DNA from: CAZHWR01 sp964536085
Lineage (GTDB): Bacteria > Bacillota > Clostridia > Oscillospirales > Ruminococcaceae
Direction: 5' to 3'
Assembly (NCBI GenBank): GCA_964536085.1
Contig: CAZHWR010000050.1
Location: 1 to 13,156, forward strand
Length of the DNA: 13,156 nucleotides
The position numbers and the translations under genes are program-made. Position 1 is the stretch's first letter. Each line of letters opens with the position of its first letter. Positions 1 to 6,439 of the stretch are shown here, one piece after another. The notes under the pieces were generated by a model. It had not been told where the DNA came from and did not search any database. It saw only the letters and a program-made list of their open reading frames with translations.

Positions 1-20
1 TTTTCATCATAAAAGCGTAG

Positions 21-76
21 CATGGATACTTACAGCCATGAGCGCAGCCCTGTATCGAAGACTTAGGGAGGGCTGC
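21..76. other. Two unassigned inverted repeats at the left edge
   Basis: Two potential stem-loops lie next to each other. CATGG at 21-25 can pair with CCATG at 36-40 (loop of 10). GCAGCCC at 44-50 can pair with GGGCTGC at 70-76 (loop of 19). No convincing coding frame covers them, and I could not match them to an RNA family from memory. They could belong to a leader RNA or riboswitch of a gene beyond the left edge, on either strand, or be chance pairing. The pairing itself is seen; a function is only inferred. Confidence 0.3.
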
Positions 77-122
77 CCAAACCGGTGTGCTTTATTTTAT
101 TATTATCGCTTAGCTTTTACAG

Positions 123-157
123 CAAAACACCCTCCCGATAAAGATCGGGAGAGTGTT
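123..157 (-). terminator. Probable rho-independent terminator of the queA-tgt-mntP-uppP cluster
   Basis: Read leftward, a hairpin lies 38 bases after the uppP stop. The eight-base arms CTCCCGAT (132-139) and ATCGGGAG (144-151) close on a four-base loop. After one mismatch the stem continues with AACAC (126-130) against GTGTT (153-157). On the minus strand the last arm runs into a short T run (TTTT then GC), weaker than an ideal U tract. Its position after the last gene of the cluster supports a terminator. Confidence 0.65.
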
Positions 158-195
158 GCAACTTTTAAAGAAGCCTGCAAATCTGAAAACCGGCT

Positions 196-1071
196 TTATG
201 CTATCTGCGTGTTTAATACGCCGCAAAGCATCAAAATAATCAGTATTATTCCGAGTATAATCCTATAATATCCAAACGCTTTGAAATCGTGTTTTTTAAT
301 AAAGCTCATCAGGAATTTTATTGCAAACAGCGAAACAAGAAACGCGGAAAGCATACCGATAAAAAGTATAAGAAGCTGTGACGCAGTGAACGCGCCGGAT
401 CCCAAAAAGAACTTTGCAATTTTTAAAAAGCTTGCCCCGAACATTATAGGTATTGCAAGGAAGAATGAAAACTCGGCGGCTATGTATCGCGAGCAGCCAA
501 GAAGTATCGCCGCGAGTATGGTCGATCCCGAACGCGAAGTTCCCGGAACAAGCGCCAGTATTTGGAAAACTCCTATTAAAAACGCCGTTTTATATGAAAG
601 CTCGTTGATAGTTTTAACAGCCGGTCTGCGTTTTTTATTGAAGATTTCAATTACAATAAACAAAACGCCGTATATTATAAGCGCCGCAGATACAACTGAA
701 ACGTTGTAAAAATGCTCGTTGAACCAATCGTCAAACAGCACGCCAACAATCCCCGCCGGAATCGCCGCAACAATTACCTTCAGCCACATAGAGTAGGTCT
801 CTTTTTTCTCAGTATGAGTTTTTTGGGGCGAAAACGGGTTAAGCTTGTGGAAAAACAAAACGAGCACGGCGAGTATTGAGCCGAACTGAATAACCACCTC
901 AAACATTTCCTTAAAGCTATCGCTTATATTCACCGAACTGAAGTTCATAAAGCTTTCAAATAAAATAATGTGCCCCGTACTGCTTATAGGCAGCCATTCG
1001 GTTATTCCCTGGACAACTCCAATAACGATTGTTTTAATAATATCTAAAAACAACTGCATACTTGATACCAT
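196..1071 (-). CDS. uppP: Undecaprenyl-diphosphatase (UppP/BacA)
   Basis: Integral membrane enzyme that removes a phosphate from undecaprenyl diphosphate, regenerating the lipid carrier for peptidoglycan and other wall polymers; extra copies give bacitracin tolerance in known species. The 291-residue product, a usual length for the family, is hydrophobic throughout with several likely membrane helices. Both signature motifs are visible: QGITEWLPISSTGH at residues 21-34, including the Q-x3-E element, and PGTSRSGS at 176-183, the phosphate-binding segment. It is the last gene of the leftward cluster, 60 bases after mntP. The ATG at 1071 has AAGGA only one base upstream; an in-frame ATG at 1059 gives a protein four residues shorter with the same SD about 13 bases away, so the start is not settled. 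The family call is secure. Confidence 0.96.
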   Translation of the reverse strand: MVSSMQLFLDIIKTIVIGVVQGITEWLPISSTGHIILFESFMNFSSVNISDSFKEMFEVVIQFGSILAVLVLFFHKLNPFSPQKTHTEKKETYSMWLKVIVAAIPAGIVGVLFDDWFNEHFYNVSVVSAALIIYGVLFIVIEIFNKKRRPAVKTINELSYKTAFLIGVFQILALVPGTSRSGSTILAAILLGCSRYIAAEFSFFLAIPIMFGASFLKIAKFFLGSGAFTASQLLILFIGMLSAFLVSLFAIKFLMSFIKKHDFKAFGYYRIILGIILIILMLCGVLNTQIA

Positions 1072-1131
1072 TCCTTTTTAATTCGATCCTTATATTAAAC
1101 TGTTTTTTACTCCTTGCATAATATCACGTTG

Positions 1132-1704
1132 TCATCCGGCTATCAAGTGTTCGCACAAAATTTTTACGCCTATAAACACAAGTATCAACCCGCCGAATAT
1201 CTCCGCTTTTTTACTTAATGCAGAACCGAATTTTTTGCCTATACGGGTGGATATAACACTGCATAAAAACGTTATCGCGCCAATAATACAGACGGATATC
1301 AAAACGTTTCCGATACCGCTTATCAGTGTTGAAAAGCTCACGCCTACGGCAAGCGCGTCAATACTGGTCGCGACTGCCTGCACAGTTAGAAGCTTAAAAG
1401 TGATTTTAGAAGTCTCTGATTCGTTTTCACCGCCTCTCAGCGCTTCTATTATCATTTTAACTCCGATAAACCCCAAAAGTACAAACGCTATCCAATGATC
1501 GAACGCTTCGATATATGACGAAAACGTACTTCCTGCGAAGTATCCGATCGTCGGCATCACCGCCTGAAATATTCCGAACATGAACGCCGTAAGAATAGTT
1601 TTTCTGACGCCAATTTTAGGCTCGGTCATGGCGTTTGACATTGAAACCGCCGAAGCGTCCATCGCAAGCCCGAGTGCGATAAGAGTAACTTCAATTATTC
1701 CCAT
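1132..1704 (-). CDS. mntP: Manganese efflux pump MntP
   Basis: Membrane exporter of Mn2+ of the MntP (YebN) family, with two repeated halves of three helices. From the ATG at 1704 the product has 190 residues, the usual family length. The paired acidic motifs expected in the metal path are seen: AMDASAVS with Asp16 in helix 1 and ATSIDALAVG with Asp116 in helix 4. I chose 1704 because AAAGGA lies about eight bases upstream and the protein then begins directly with helix 1. A longer frame opens at a TTG at 1773, overlapping the tgt stop, but adds a polar 23-residue tail not expected in the family. It lies between tgt and uppP in one transcription unit. I see no manganese (yybP-ykoY) riboswitch directly in front of it. 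Confidence 0.93.
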   Translation of the reverse strand: MGIIEVTLIALGLAMDASAVSMSNAMTEPKIGVRKTILTAFMFGIFQAVMPTIGYFAGSTFSSYIEAFDHWIAFVLLGFIGVKMIIEALRGGENESETSKITFKLLTVQAVATSIDALAVGVSFSTLISGIGNVLISVCIIGAITFLCSVISTRIGKKFGSALSKKAEIFGGLILVFIGVKILCEHLIAG

Positions 1705-1769
1705 ATGCAAGATCCTTTTTGTTTTTTTTAATTCTATGCTTTTCACCGTTTGACTATTCGGGCATGCGG

Positions 1770-2900
1770 TCAAATTCTCGTTGCCAAAAGCGGAGAATAT
1801 CTGTTTCTGAATTCGACGAACGTTCCGTTGTCAAGTGACTCTCTTATTTTTTCCATGAGCGTGTTGTAAAAATACAGATTATGTATAACGCAAAGTCGCA
1901 TGGCGAGCATTTCATTTGCCTTGAAAAGATGACGGATATACGCGCACGAATGTTTTTGACAGGTGGGACAGTCGCAGTCTTCGTCGATAGGAGATAAATC
2001 GTCCTCGTATTTTTTATTCATAAGATTGCGTATTCCGCTCCATGTATTAACGTGTGCGTGCCTGGCGTTGCGGCTCGGCATAACGCAGTCAAATAAATCA
2101 ACGCCGCGGGCAACCGCTTCAATTATATTAGCCGGTGTACCGACGCCCATTAAATAGCGCGGCTTATCCTGCGGCATAAACGGCTCCACCGCTTCGATTA
2201 TGCTGTACATTATCTCTGTCGGTTCCCCGACGGCAAGTCCTCCGATAGCATAACCGTCTAAATCGAGTTCCGCAATTTTTTTCATGTGTTCAACACGAAG
2301 ATCCTCGTAGACGCAGCCCTGATTTATTCCAAACAACAGTTGGTTTTTGTTTATTGTATCTTCAAGCGAATTAAGCCTCAGCATTTCGGCCTTGCAACGC
2401 GCAAGCCAGCGCGCCGTGCGCTCGCAAGATTGCTTTGAGTATTCATGAGTAGAGGGATTCTCCACACATTCGTCGAACGCCATGGCTACCGTAGAACCGA
2501 GGTTTGACTGGATGCGCATGCTTTCCTCGGGTCCCATGAATATTTTGCGTCCGTCTACATGAGAATTGAAATAAACCCCTTCTTCTTTTATCTGCCTCAG
2601 CTTTGCAAGCGAAAAGACCTGAAACCCGCCGCTGTCGGTTAAAATAGGACCGTCCCAGCCCATAAATTTGCGAAGTCCTCCAAGCTTTTTTATAAGCTCG
2701 TCCGACGGTCTCACGTGCAAATGATAGGTATTGCAAAGCTCGACCTGACATTTTATGTCCTTTAAATCATAAGACGATACTCCGCCTTTTATTGCAGCCG
2801 CCGTGCCGACATTCATAAACGCGGGCGTCTGAACAGTGCCGTGAACGGTTTTGAATTCGCCGCGCCTTGCGCGCCCCGATTGTTTTATCAAGCTGTACAT
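1770..2900 (-). CDS. tgt: tRNA-guanine transglycosylase (Tgt), queuosine pathway
   Basis: Cytoplasmic enzyme that exchanges the wobble guanine (G34) of GUN-anticodon tRNAs for the queuosine precursor preQ1. All landmarks are present in the 376 residues: the substrate-binding Asp89 in LTDSGGFQ, the nucleophile Asp271 in DLFDCVMPSRNARH, and a complete zinc site Cys309-x-Cys311-x2-Cys314-x25-His340. Pocket residues Cys145 (in FDEC) and Val224 (in GGLAVGEP) correspond, as I recall, to Cys158 and Val233 of the Zymomonas enzyme and fit preQ1 rather than queuine. That agrees with queA lying 46 bases upstream, whose product acts on preQ1-tRNA. A strong GGAGGA site precedes the ATG. Full length and intact. 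Confidence 0.97.
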   Translation of the reverse strand: MYSLIKQSGRARRGEFKTVHGTVQTPAFMNVGTAAAIKGGVSSYDLKDIKCQVELCNTYHLHVRPSDELIKKLGGLRKFMGWDGPILTDSGGFQVFSLAKLRQIKEEGVYFNSHVDGRKIFMGPEESMRIQSNLGSTVAMAFDECVENPSTHEYSKQSCERTARWLARCKAEMLRLNSLEDTINKNQLLFGINQGCVYEDLRVEHMKKIAELDLDGYAIGGLAVGEPTEIMYSIIEAVEPFMPQDKPRYLMGVGTPANIIEAVARGVDLFDCVMPSRNARHAHVNTWSGIRNLMNKKYEDDLSPIDEDCDCPTCQKHSCAYIRHLFKANEMLAMRLCVIHNLYFYNTLMEKIRESLDNGTFVEFRNRYSPLLATRI

Positions 2901-2946
2901 AAATTCCTCCGTAAAATATAAAACGCCTTATAGAATCAAGTATGAA

Positions 2947-3981
2947 TCAAATGATCATCATAGCGTCCCCAAAGCTAAAAAAACGATATTTTTCATCGAC
3001 CGCCGCTTTATACGCCTGCATAGTTTGGTCGTATCCCGCAAAGGCGCACACAAGCATTATAAGCGTGCTTTCGGGAAGATGGAAATTGGTTATAAGTCCG
3101 TCTAAAATTTTAAATTCATATCCCGGATAAATAAAAATATCAGTGTCGCCGTCGCACGGAATTATATCACCGTGCTTTTGCATAACGCTTTCGAGCGTGC
3201 GGCAACTGGTGGTTCCTACAGCTATAATACGTCCGCCTTCTCGTTTGGTTTTATTGATAAGCTCCGCAGTTTGCTCGGATAACATATAATGCTCGGTGTG
3301 CATAATATGATTTGTAATGATATCCTCTTTAACAGGGCGAAATGTGCCAAGTCCTACATGCAGGGTTATATATGCGATATTAACGCCCTTGTTCTTTAAT
3401 TTCTGCATAAGCTCAGTGGTAAAATGAAGTCCGGCGGTAGGGGCGGCGGCAGAACCCGGAATTTTTGAATAAACCGTTTGATACCGTTCTTTGTCTTCGA
3501 GCTTTTTTGTGATATACGGCGGCAGGGGCATATTGCCGATTTTATCGAGTATATCGAAAAAAACGCCGTCGTAATAAAATCTGCAAAGCCTGTTGCCATC
3601 GTCCATTAAACTTATAATCTCGGCGCGCAAAATGCCTCCGCCGAAAACAAATTCAGCGCCCGGTTTAGCTTTTTTGCCCGGCTTTACCAAAATCTCCCAA
3701 ACGTCTTTTTCATGCTGATTCAACAGCAGAAATTCAATATGCGCGCCGGTATCCGCCTTAGTTCCGTAAAGTCTTGCGGGCAAAACGCGTGAATCGTTTA
3801 CGCATAATAAATCCCCCGGATTTAATTTATCCAATATGTCGGTGAAAACACCGTGTGAAATTTCGCCGGAATTGCGGTCAAGAGTCAGCAGCCGCGAGCT
3901 GTCCCGCGGGTAAACTGGAGTTTGGGCAATAAGCTCCTCGGGCAGATCGTAATAAAAATCTTTTTTTCTGAGCTGTTCCAT
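2947..3981 (-). CDS. queA: S-adenosylmethionine:tRNA ribosyltransferase-isomerase (QueA)
   Basis: Transfers and isomerises the ribosyl part of SAM onto preQ1 in tRNA, making epoxyqueuosine, the step after Tgt. The 344-residue length is normal. Family landmarks include the N-terminal FYYDLPEELIAQTP-type segment (about residues 9-22), AGLHFT near the middle, and the highly conserved HVGLGTFRPV followed by HTEHY. It is the first gene of the leftward cluster and is read from a promoter overlapping that of the divergent asd operon. Its ATG at 3981 is preceded by TTGGAG about eight bases away. No epoxyqueuosine reductase (queG/queH) or preQ1 synthesis genes are in this window, so they must lie elsewhere if the pathway is complete. 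Confidence 0.97.
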   Translation of the reverse strand: MEQLRKKDFYYDLPEELIAQTPVYPRDSSRLLTLDRNSGEISHGVFTDILDKLNPGDLLCVNDSRVLPARLYGTKADTGAHIEFLLLNQHEKDVWEILVKPGKKAKPGAEFVFGGGILRAEIISLMDDGNRLCRFYYDGVFFDILDKIGNMPLPPYITKKLEDKERYQTVYSKIPGSAAAPTAGLHFTTELMQKLKNKGVNIAYITLHVGLGTFRPVKEDIITNHIMHTEHYMLSEQTAELINKTKREGGRIIAVGTTSCRTLESVMQKHGDIIPCDGDTDIFIYPGYEFKILDGLITNFHLPESTLIMLVCAFAGYDQTMQAYKAAVDEKYRFFSFGDAMMII

Positions 3982-4009
3982 AAATATTCTCCAAAGATGT
4001 ATAAAATAA

Positions 4010-4039
4010 TTGACATAACACTATAATACATGATATTAT
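4010..4039 (+). promoter_or_regulatory. SigA-type promoter of the asd-dapA-dapB operon
   Basis: A perfect -35 TTGACA (4010-4015) is followed after 18 bases by TATTAT (4034-4039), itself preceded by TGA, giving an extended -10. Transcription would start near 4046, just before the lysine riboswitch. It overlaps the promoter of queA on the other strand. Confidence 0.8.
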
Positions 4040-4051
4040 ATTCTTAGACAA
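4023..4051 (-). promoter_or_regulatory. Candidate promoter of the queA-tgt-mntP-uppP cluster
   Basis: On the minus strand TTGTCT (4051-4046) and TATTAT (4028-4023) are separated by 17 bases, pointing at queA, whose start codon lies about 40 bases downstream. The -35 is only a partial match. The site interleaves with the asd promoter, so polymerase could probably occupy only one at a time. Confidence 0.5.
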
Positions 4052-4061
4052 TTAAAAAAGT

Positions 4062-4253
4062 AAATATTTCGGTAGAGGTTGCGCTTTGCAAGAGTACCGC
4101 CGCGGAAGAACGCCAATTCGCAAATACCGCTGCGAAAAAGGGTAAAGCGCCGAAGAAACGGATATGTTGGCAAAATTCCATTTCTGGGTGCGCGCAAAAT
4201 ATGCGCGTAACTGTCATCGGTCAGTCAAGATGGGGAGCTATCGTTCGGTATTT
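4062..4253 (+). promoter_or_regulatory. Lysine riboswitch (L box)
   Basis: This leader matches the L-box pattern in order: AGAGGTTGCG (from 4074), AGAGTA (4091-4096), GCGCCGAAG (4147-4155), CTGGG (4184-4188), a CGCGC/GCGCG hairpin (4191-4207), ACTGTCA (4210-4216) and GGGGAGCTATCG (4232-4243). The closing helix P1 is visible: CGGTAG (4070-4075) pairs with CTATCG (4238-4243), and further out AAATAT (4062-4067) pairs with GTATTT (4248-4253). In the known family, lysine binding stabilises P1 and switches off the downstream genes. Its place directly before asd-dapA-dapB fits exactly. Recognised by eye rather than by covariance model, but the conserved blocks are numerous and ordered. Confidence 0.94.
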
Positions 4254-4291
4254 TATTCACTAAACACATTGCCTTAATTATACTGCAAGAT

Positions 4292-4316
4292 GAGCCGGTT
4301 TTCAACTGGTTTTTTT
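4292..4316 (+). terminator. Rho-independent terminator of the lysine riboswitch expression platform
   Basis: GAGCCGGTT (4292-4300) pairs with AACTGGTTT (4304-4312), including three G-U pairs, around a three-base loop; the T run continues to 4316. It sits between the riboswitch and asd, 32 bases before the start codon. This is the arrangement for transcription attenuation when lysine is plentiful. A weak candidate antiterminator is GCTATC (4237-4242) against GAT and AGC (4289-4295) with one bulged G. Confidence 0.8.
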
Positions 4317-4348
4317 ATTATATTGAATTTTTATTGTGGAGGAAAAAT

Positions 4349-5428
4349 ATGAAACAGTACAATGTTGGAATTATCGGCGCAACGGGAATGGTTGGTCAGC
4401 GTTTTATTACACTGCTCGAAAATCACCCGTGGTTTAATATCAAAGTCCTTGCAGCATCGGCACGTTCAGCAGGTAAAAAATACTCGGACGCGGTAGGCGA
4501 AAAATGGGCGATGATCACCAATATTCCCGAATCGGTAAAGGATATCGTTGTTATGGATGCTCAGGCTGACAAGGAAAAAATCGCCGACGCGGTGGATTTT
4601 GTGTTCTGTGCTGTCGATATGAAAAAAGAAGACATAAAAGCGCTTGAAGAGGCGTATGCTAAGCTCGAATGCCCGGTTGTTTCAAACAACTCGGCTCACA
4701 GAGCAACGCCCGACGTTCCTATGGTTGTTCCCGAAATCAACCCCGAGCATATTGAAATTATAAGCTCACAGAGAAAGCGCTTGGGTACGAAAAAGGGATT
4801 TGTCGCGGTTAAATCAAACTGCTCGCTTCAAAGCTATGTTCCCGCGCTTCATCCGCTGATGGAGTTCGGCGTAACAAAGGCGCTTGCCTGCACATATCAG
4901 GCAATATCGGGCGCCGGCAAAACGTTTAAAACATGGCCGGATATTATCGACAACGTTATTCCGTATATCGGCGGGGAAGAGGAAAAAAGCGAGCTGGAGC
5001 CGCTGAAAATCTGGGGTAAAATCAACGGAGACGTTATCGAAAACGCCGAGTCTCCGTCTATCACGACCCAGTGCCTGCGCGTTCCCGTGTCGGACGGTCA
5101 TACCGCCGCAGTTTTCGTTTCTTTTGAAAATAAACCCTCAATCGAGCAGATAAAACAAAAATGGGCGGAGTTTAAAGGCATTCCGCAGGAACTCGGACTT
5201 CCGAGCGCTCCGAAGCAGTTCTTAAACTACTTTGAAGAAAATGACCGACCTCAGGCAAAACTAGACAGAAACCTTGAAAACGGTATGGCGGTTTCAATGG
5301 GTCGTCTGCGCGAGGACAGTCAGTATGATTATAAATTTGTTTGCCTTTCGCATAATACTTTAAGGGGAGCCGCAGGAGGAGCTGTTTTGATGGCGGAGCT
5401 TCTGGCGGCAAAAGGATATTTTGACTGA
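4349..5428 (+). CDS. asd: Aspartate-semialdehyde dehydrogenase
   Basis: Reduces aspartyl phosphate with NADPH to aspartate semialdehyde, the branch point towards diaminopimelate/lysine and towards methionine and threonine. The 359-residue product is of the longer subtype best known from archaea and fungi and common in Clostridia. The N-terminal dinucleotide motif GIIGATGMVGQ lies at residues 7-17, the catalytic Cys158 in KSNCSLQ, and the active-site His251 in VPVSDGHTA. The ATG at 4349 follows GGAGGA by about five bases; a TTG at 4334 in frame would start before the SD and is rejected. It is the first gene of the lysine-riboswitch operon. Aspartokinase, the preceding pathway step, is not in this window. 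Confidence 0.96.
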   Translation: MKQYNVGIIGATGMVGQRFITLLENHPWFNIKVLAASARSAGKKYSDAVGEKWAMITNIPESVKDIVVMDAQADKEKIADAVDFVFCAVDMKKEDIKALEEAYAKLECPVVSNNSAHRATPDVPMVVPEINPEHIEIISSQRKRLGTKKGFVAVKSNCSLQSYVPALHPLMEFGVTKALACTYQAISGAGKTFKTWPDIIDNVIPYIGGEEEKSELEPLKIWGKINGDVIENAESPSITTQCLRVPVSDGHTAAVFVSFENKPSIEQIKQKWAEFKGIPQELGLPSAPKQFLNYFEENDRPQAKLDRNLENGMAVSMGRLREDSQYDYKFVCLSHNTLRGAAGGAVLMAELLAAKGYFD

Positions 5429-5458
5429 TTGTTAAACATGAATAATCACCGCAATAAT

Positions 5459-5473
5459 CCTGCCGAAGGCAGG
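5459..5473 (+). other. Hairpin overlapping the ribosome binding site ahead of dapA
   Basis: CCTGCC (5459-5464) and GGCAGG (5468-5473) form a perfect six-base-pair stem with loop GAA. The last three bases of the stem are the first AGG of the AGGAGG ribosome binding site (5471-5476). No T run follows, so it is not a terminator. It could partly mask the ribosome site or be a processing or stability element between asd and dapA. Confidence 0.5.
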
Positions 5474-5483
5474 AGGAAAGGAA

Positions 5484-5498
5484 ATGGCTAAAGTATGA
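5484..5498 (+). other. Four-codon minicistron overlapping the dapA start
   Basis: An ATG at 5484 lies seven bases after AGGAGG (5471-5476), the ideal spacing, and reads Met-Ala-Lys-Val then TGA. The TGA (5496-5498) overlaps the dapA ATG (5495-5497) as ATGA, in a different frame. Ribosomes could start here, stop at once and restart on dapA. The best Shine-Dalgarno match therefore serves the minicistron, while dapA lies about 18 bases from AGGAGG and 13 from the second AAAGG. Whether it is translated is unknown; the arrangement may be fortuitous. Confidence 0.35.
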
Positions 5499-6382
5499 AA
5501 AACACTATATTTAAAGGCGCGGGAGTTGCTATTGTTACGCCGTTTAACAAAGACGGATCTATTGATTACGACCGTTTCGGCGAGCTTATCGATTACCAAA
5601 TCGAAAATAAAACCGACGCTATTATTGTCTGCGGAACTACAGGCGAATCCGCCGCTATGAGCCACAAAGAGCATGTTGACTGCATTAAATACTGCGTGGA
5701 TAAGGTCGCCGGAAGAGTACCTGTTATCGGCGGCGCCGGAAGCAACGACACCGCTTTTGCTGTAGGATTGGCAAAAGACGCTCAGGAAGCCGGCTGCGAC
5801 GGTTTGCTGTGTGTTACGCCTTACTATAACAAAACCAGCCAACGCGGACTTATCAAGCATTTTGAAATGATTGCCGACAGCGTTGATATCCCGATAATTC
5901 TCTACTCCGTTCCGTCGAGAACAGGAGTCACAATTATGCCCGAAACAGCTAAAGAGCTTTCAAGGCACAAAAATATTGTTGCAATAAAAGAAGCCAGCGG
6001 AAATATTTCGCTTGTTGCAAAAATCAAAGCCCTCTGCGGCGAAGATTTGGACGTTTATTCCGGCAACGACGACATGATCGTCCCGATCCTTTCGCTCGGA
6101 GGAGCAGGTGTAATATCGGTTTTGTCAAACGTATGCCCGCGCGAAACACACGATATTTGCAGCCTGTTTTTTGAAGGAAAGGTCAGCGAGAGCGCCGCTT
6201 TACAGCTCAAGCTGCTCGAACTTATCAACGCTCTGTTTATGGACGTTAATCCGATTCCTGTCAAAGATGCTATGAATCTTATGGGCAAAAATGTAGGTGA
6301 GTGCCGAATGCCGCTCATTTCCATGGATGACGCTCATATGCAAAAGCTAAAGGACGTTTTGAAAAAATATAACCTTATTTAA
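5495..6382 (+). CDS. dapA: 4-hydroxy-tetrahydrodipicolinate synthase
   Basis: Condenses pyruvate with aspartate semialdehyde, the first committed step to diaminopimelate and lysine, through a Schiff base. The 295-residue (beta/alpha)8 barrel has GTTGES at 47-52, the active-site Tyr137 in LYSVPSRTG, and the Schiff-base Lys165 in VAIKEASGN. His57 and His60 match the lysine-site histidines of the E. coli enzyme (His53, His56), but Phe88 replaces the allosteric Glu84, so feedback inhibition by lysine may be weak or absent; control may lie mainly at the riboswitch. The start is fixed by the family-typical beginning MKNTIFKGAGVAIVTP and by the ATGA overlap with a minicistron. It lies 66 bases after asd. 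Confidence 0.97.
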   Translation: MKNTIFKGAGVAIVTPFNKDGSIDYDRFGELIDYQIENKTDAIIVCGTTGESAAMSHKEHVDCIKYCVDKVAGRVPVIGGAGSNDTAFAVGLAKDAQEAGCDGLLCVTPYYNKTSQRGLIKHFEMIADSVDIPIILYSVPSRTGVTIMPETAKELSRHKNIVAIKEASGNISLVAKIKALCGEDLDVYSGNDDMIVPILSLGGAGVISVLSNVCPRETHDICSLFFEGKVSESAALQLKLLELINALFMDVNPIPVKDAMNLMGKNVGECRMPLISMDDAHMQKLKDVLKKYNLI

Positions 6383-6391
6383 TGATCTGCT

Positions 6392-6413
6392 TGTCCGCGC
6401 TTTTGCGCGGACA
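6392..6413 (+). other. Strong intercistronic hairpin between dapA and dapB
   Basis: TGTCCGCGC (6392-6400) and GCGCGGACA (6405-6413) form a perfect nine-base-pair GC-rich stem with a TTTT loop, beginning nine bases after the dapA stop. No U tract follows, so efficient termination is unlikely. It may shield the asd-dapA message from 3' exonucleases or set the ratio of dapA to dapB. Confidence 0.6.
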
Positions 6414-6439
6414 GCATTTGCGTAAAGGGAAGTGTAAAA

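Noticed and set aside
1..125. Magnesium (M-box), c-di-AMP, yybP-ykoY or T-box element at the left edge
   Set aside because: Isolated short matches such as GCTGCCCAAA were seen, but the conserved blocks of these families do not occur in the right order on either strand.
38..268. Rightward open frame of 76 codons over the uppP terminator
   Set aside because: It runs through the terminator hairpin and the end of uppP on the other strand, has no clear ribosome site and no recognisable protein features.
281..709. Rightward 142-codon frame inside uppP
   Set aside because: It is the antisense shadow of a clearly identified membrane enzyme gene.
1705..1773. Longer MntP starting at the TTG overlapping the tgt stop
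   Set aside because: It adds a polar tail not typical of the family, while an ATG at 1704 has a good ribosome site and gives the usual length.
4021..4027. TATAAT at 4022-4027 as the asd -10 box
   Set aside because: It lies only six bases after TTGACA; the extended TGATATTAT at 4031-4039 has proper spacing.
5438..5491. 17-codon frame (starting MNNHRNNPAEG) between asd and dapA, considered as a leader peptide
   Set aside because: No ribosome site precedes its ATG, there is no run of lysine codons, and it crosses the hairpin; the MAKV minicistron fits the Shine-Dalgarno site far better.
5432..5860. Leftward 142-codon frame over the dapA beginning
   Set aside because: Antisense of dapA, with no supported start region or family match.
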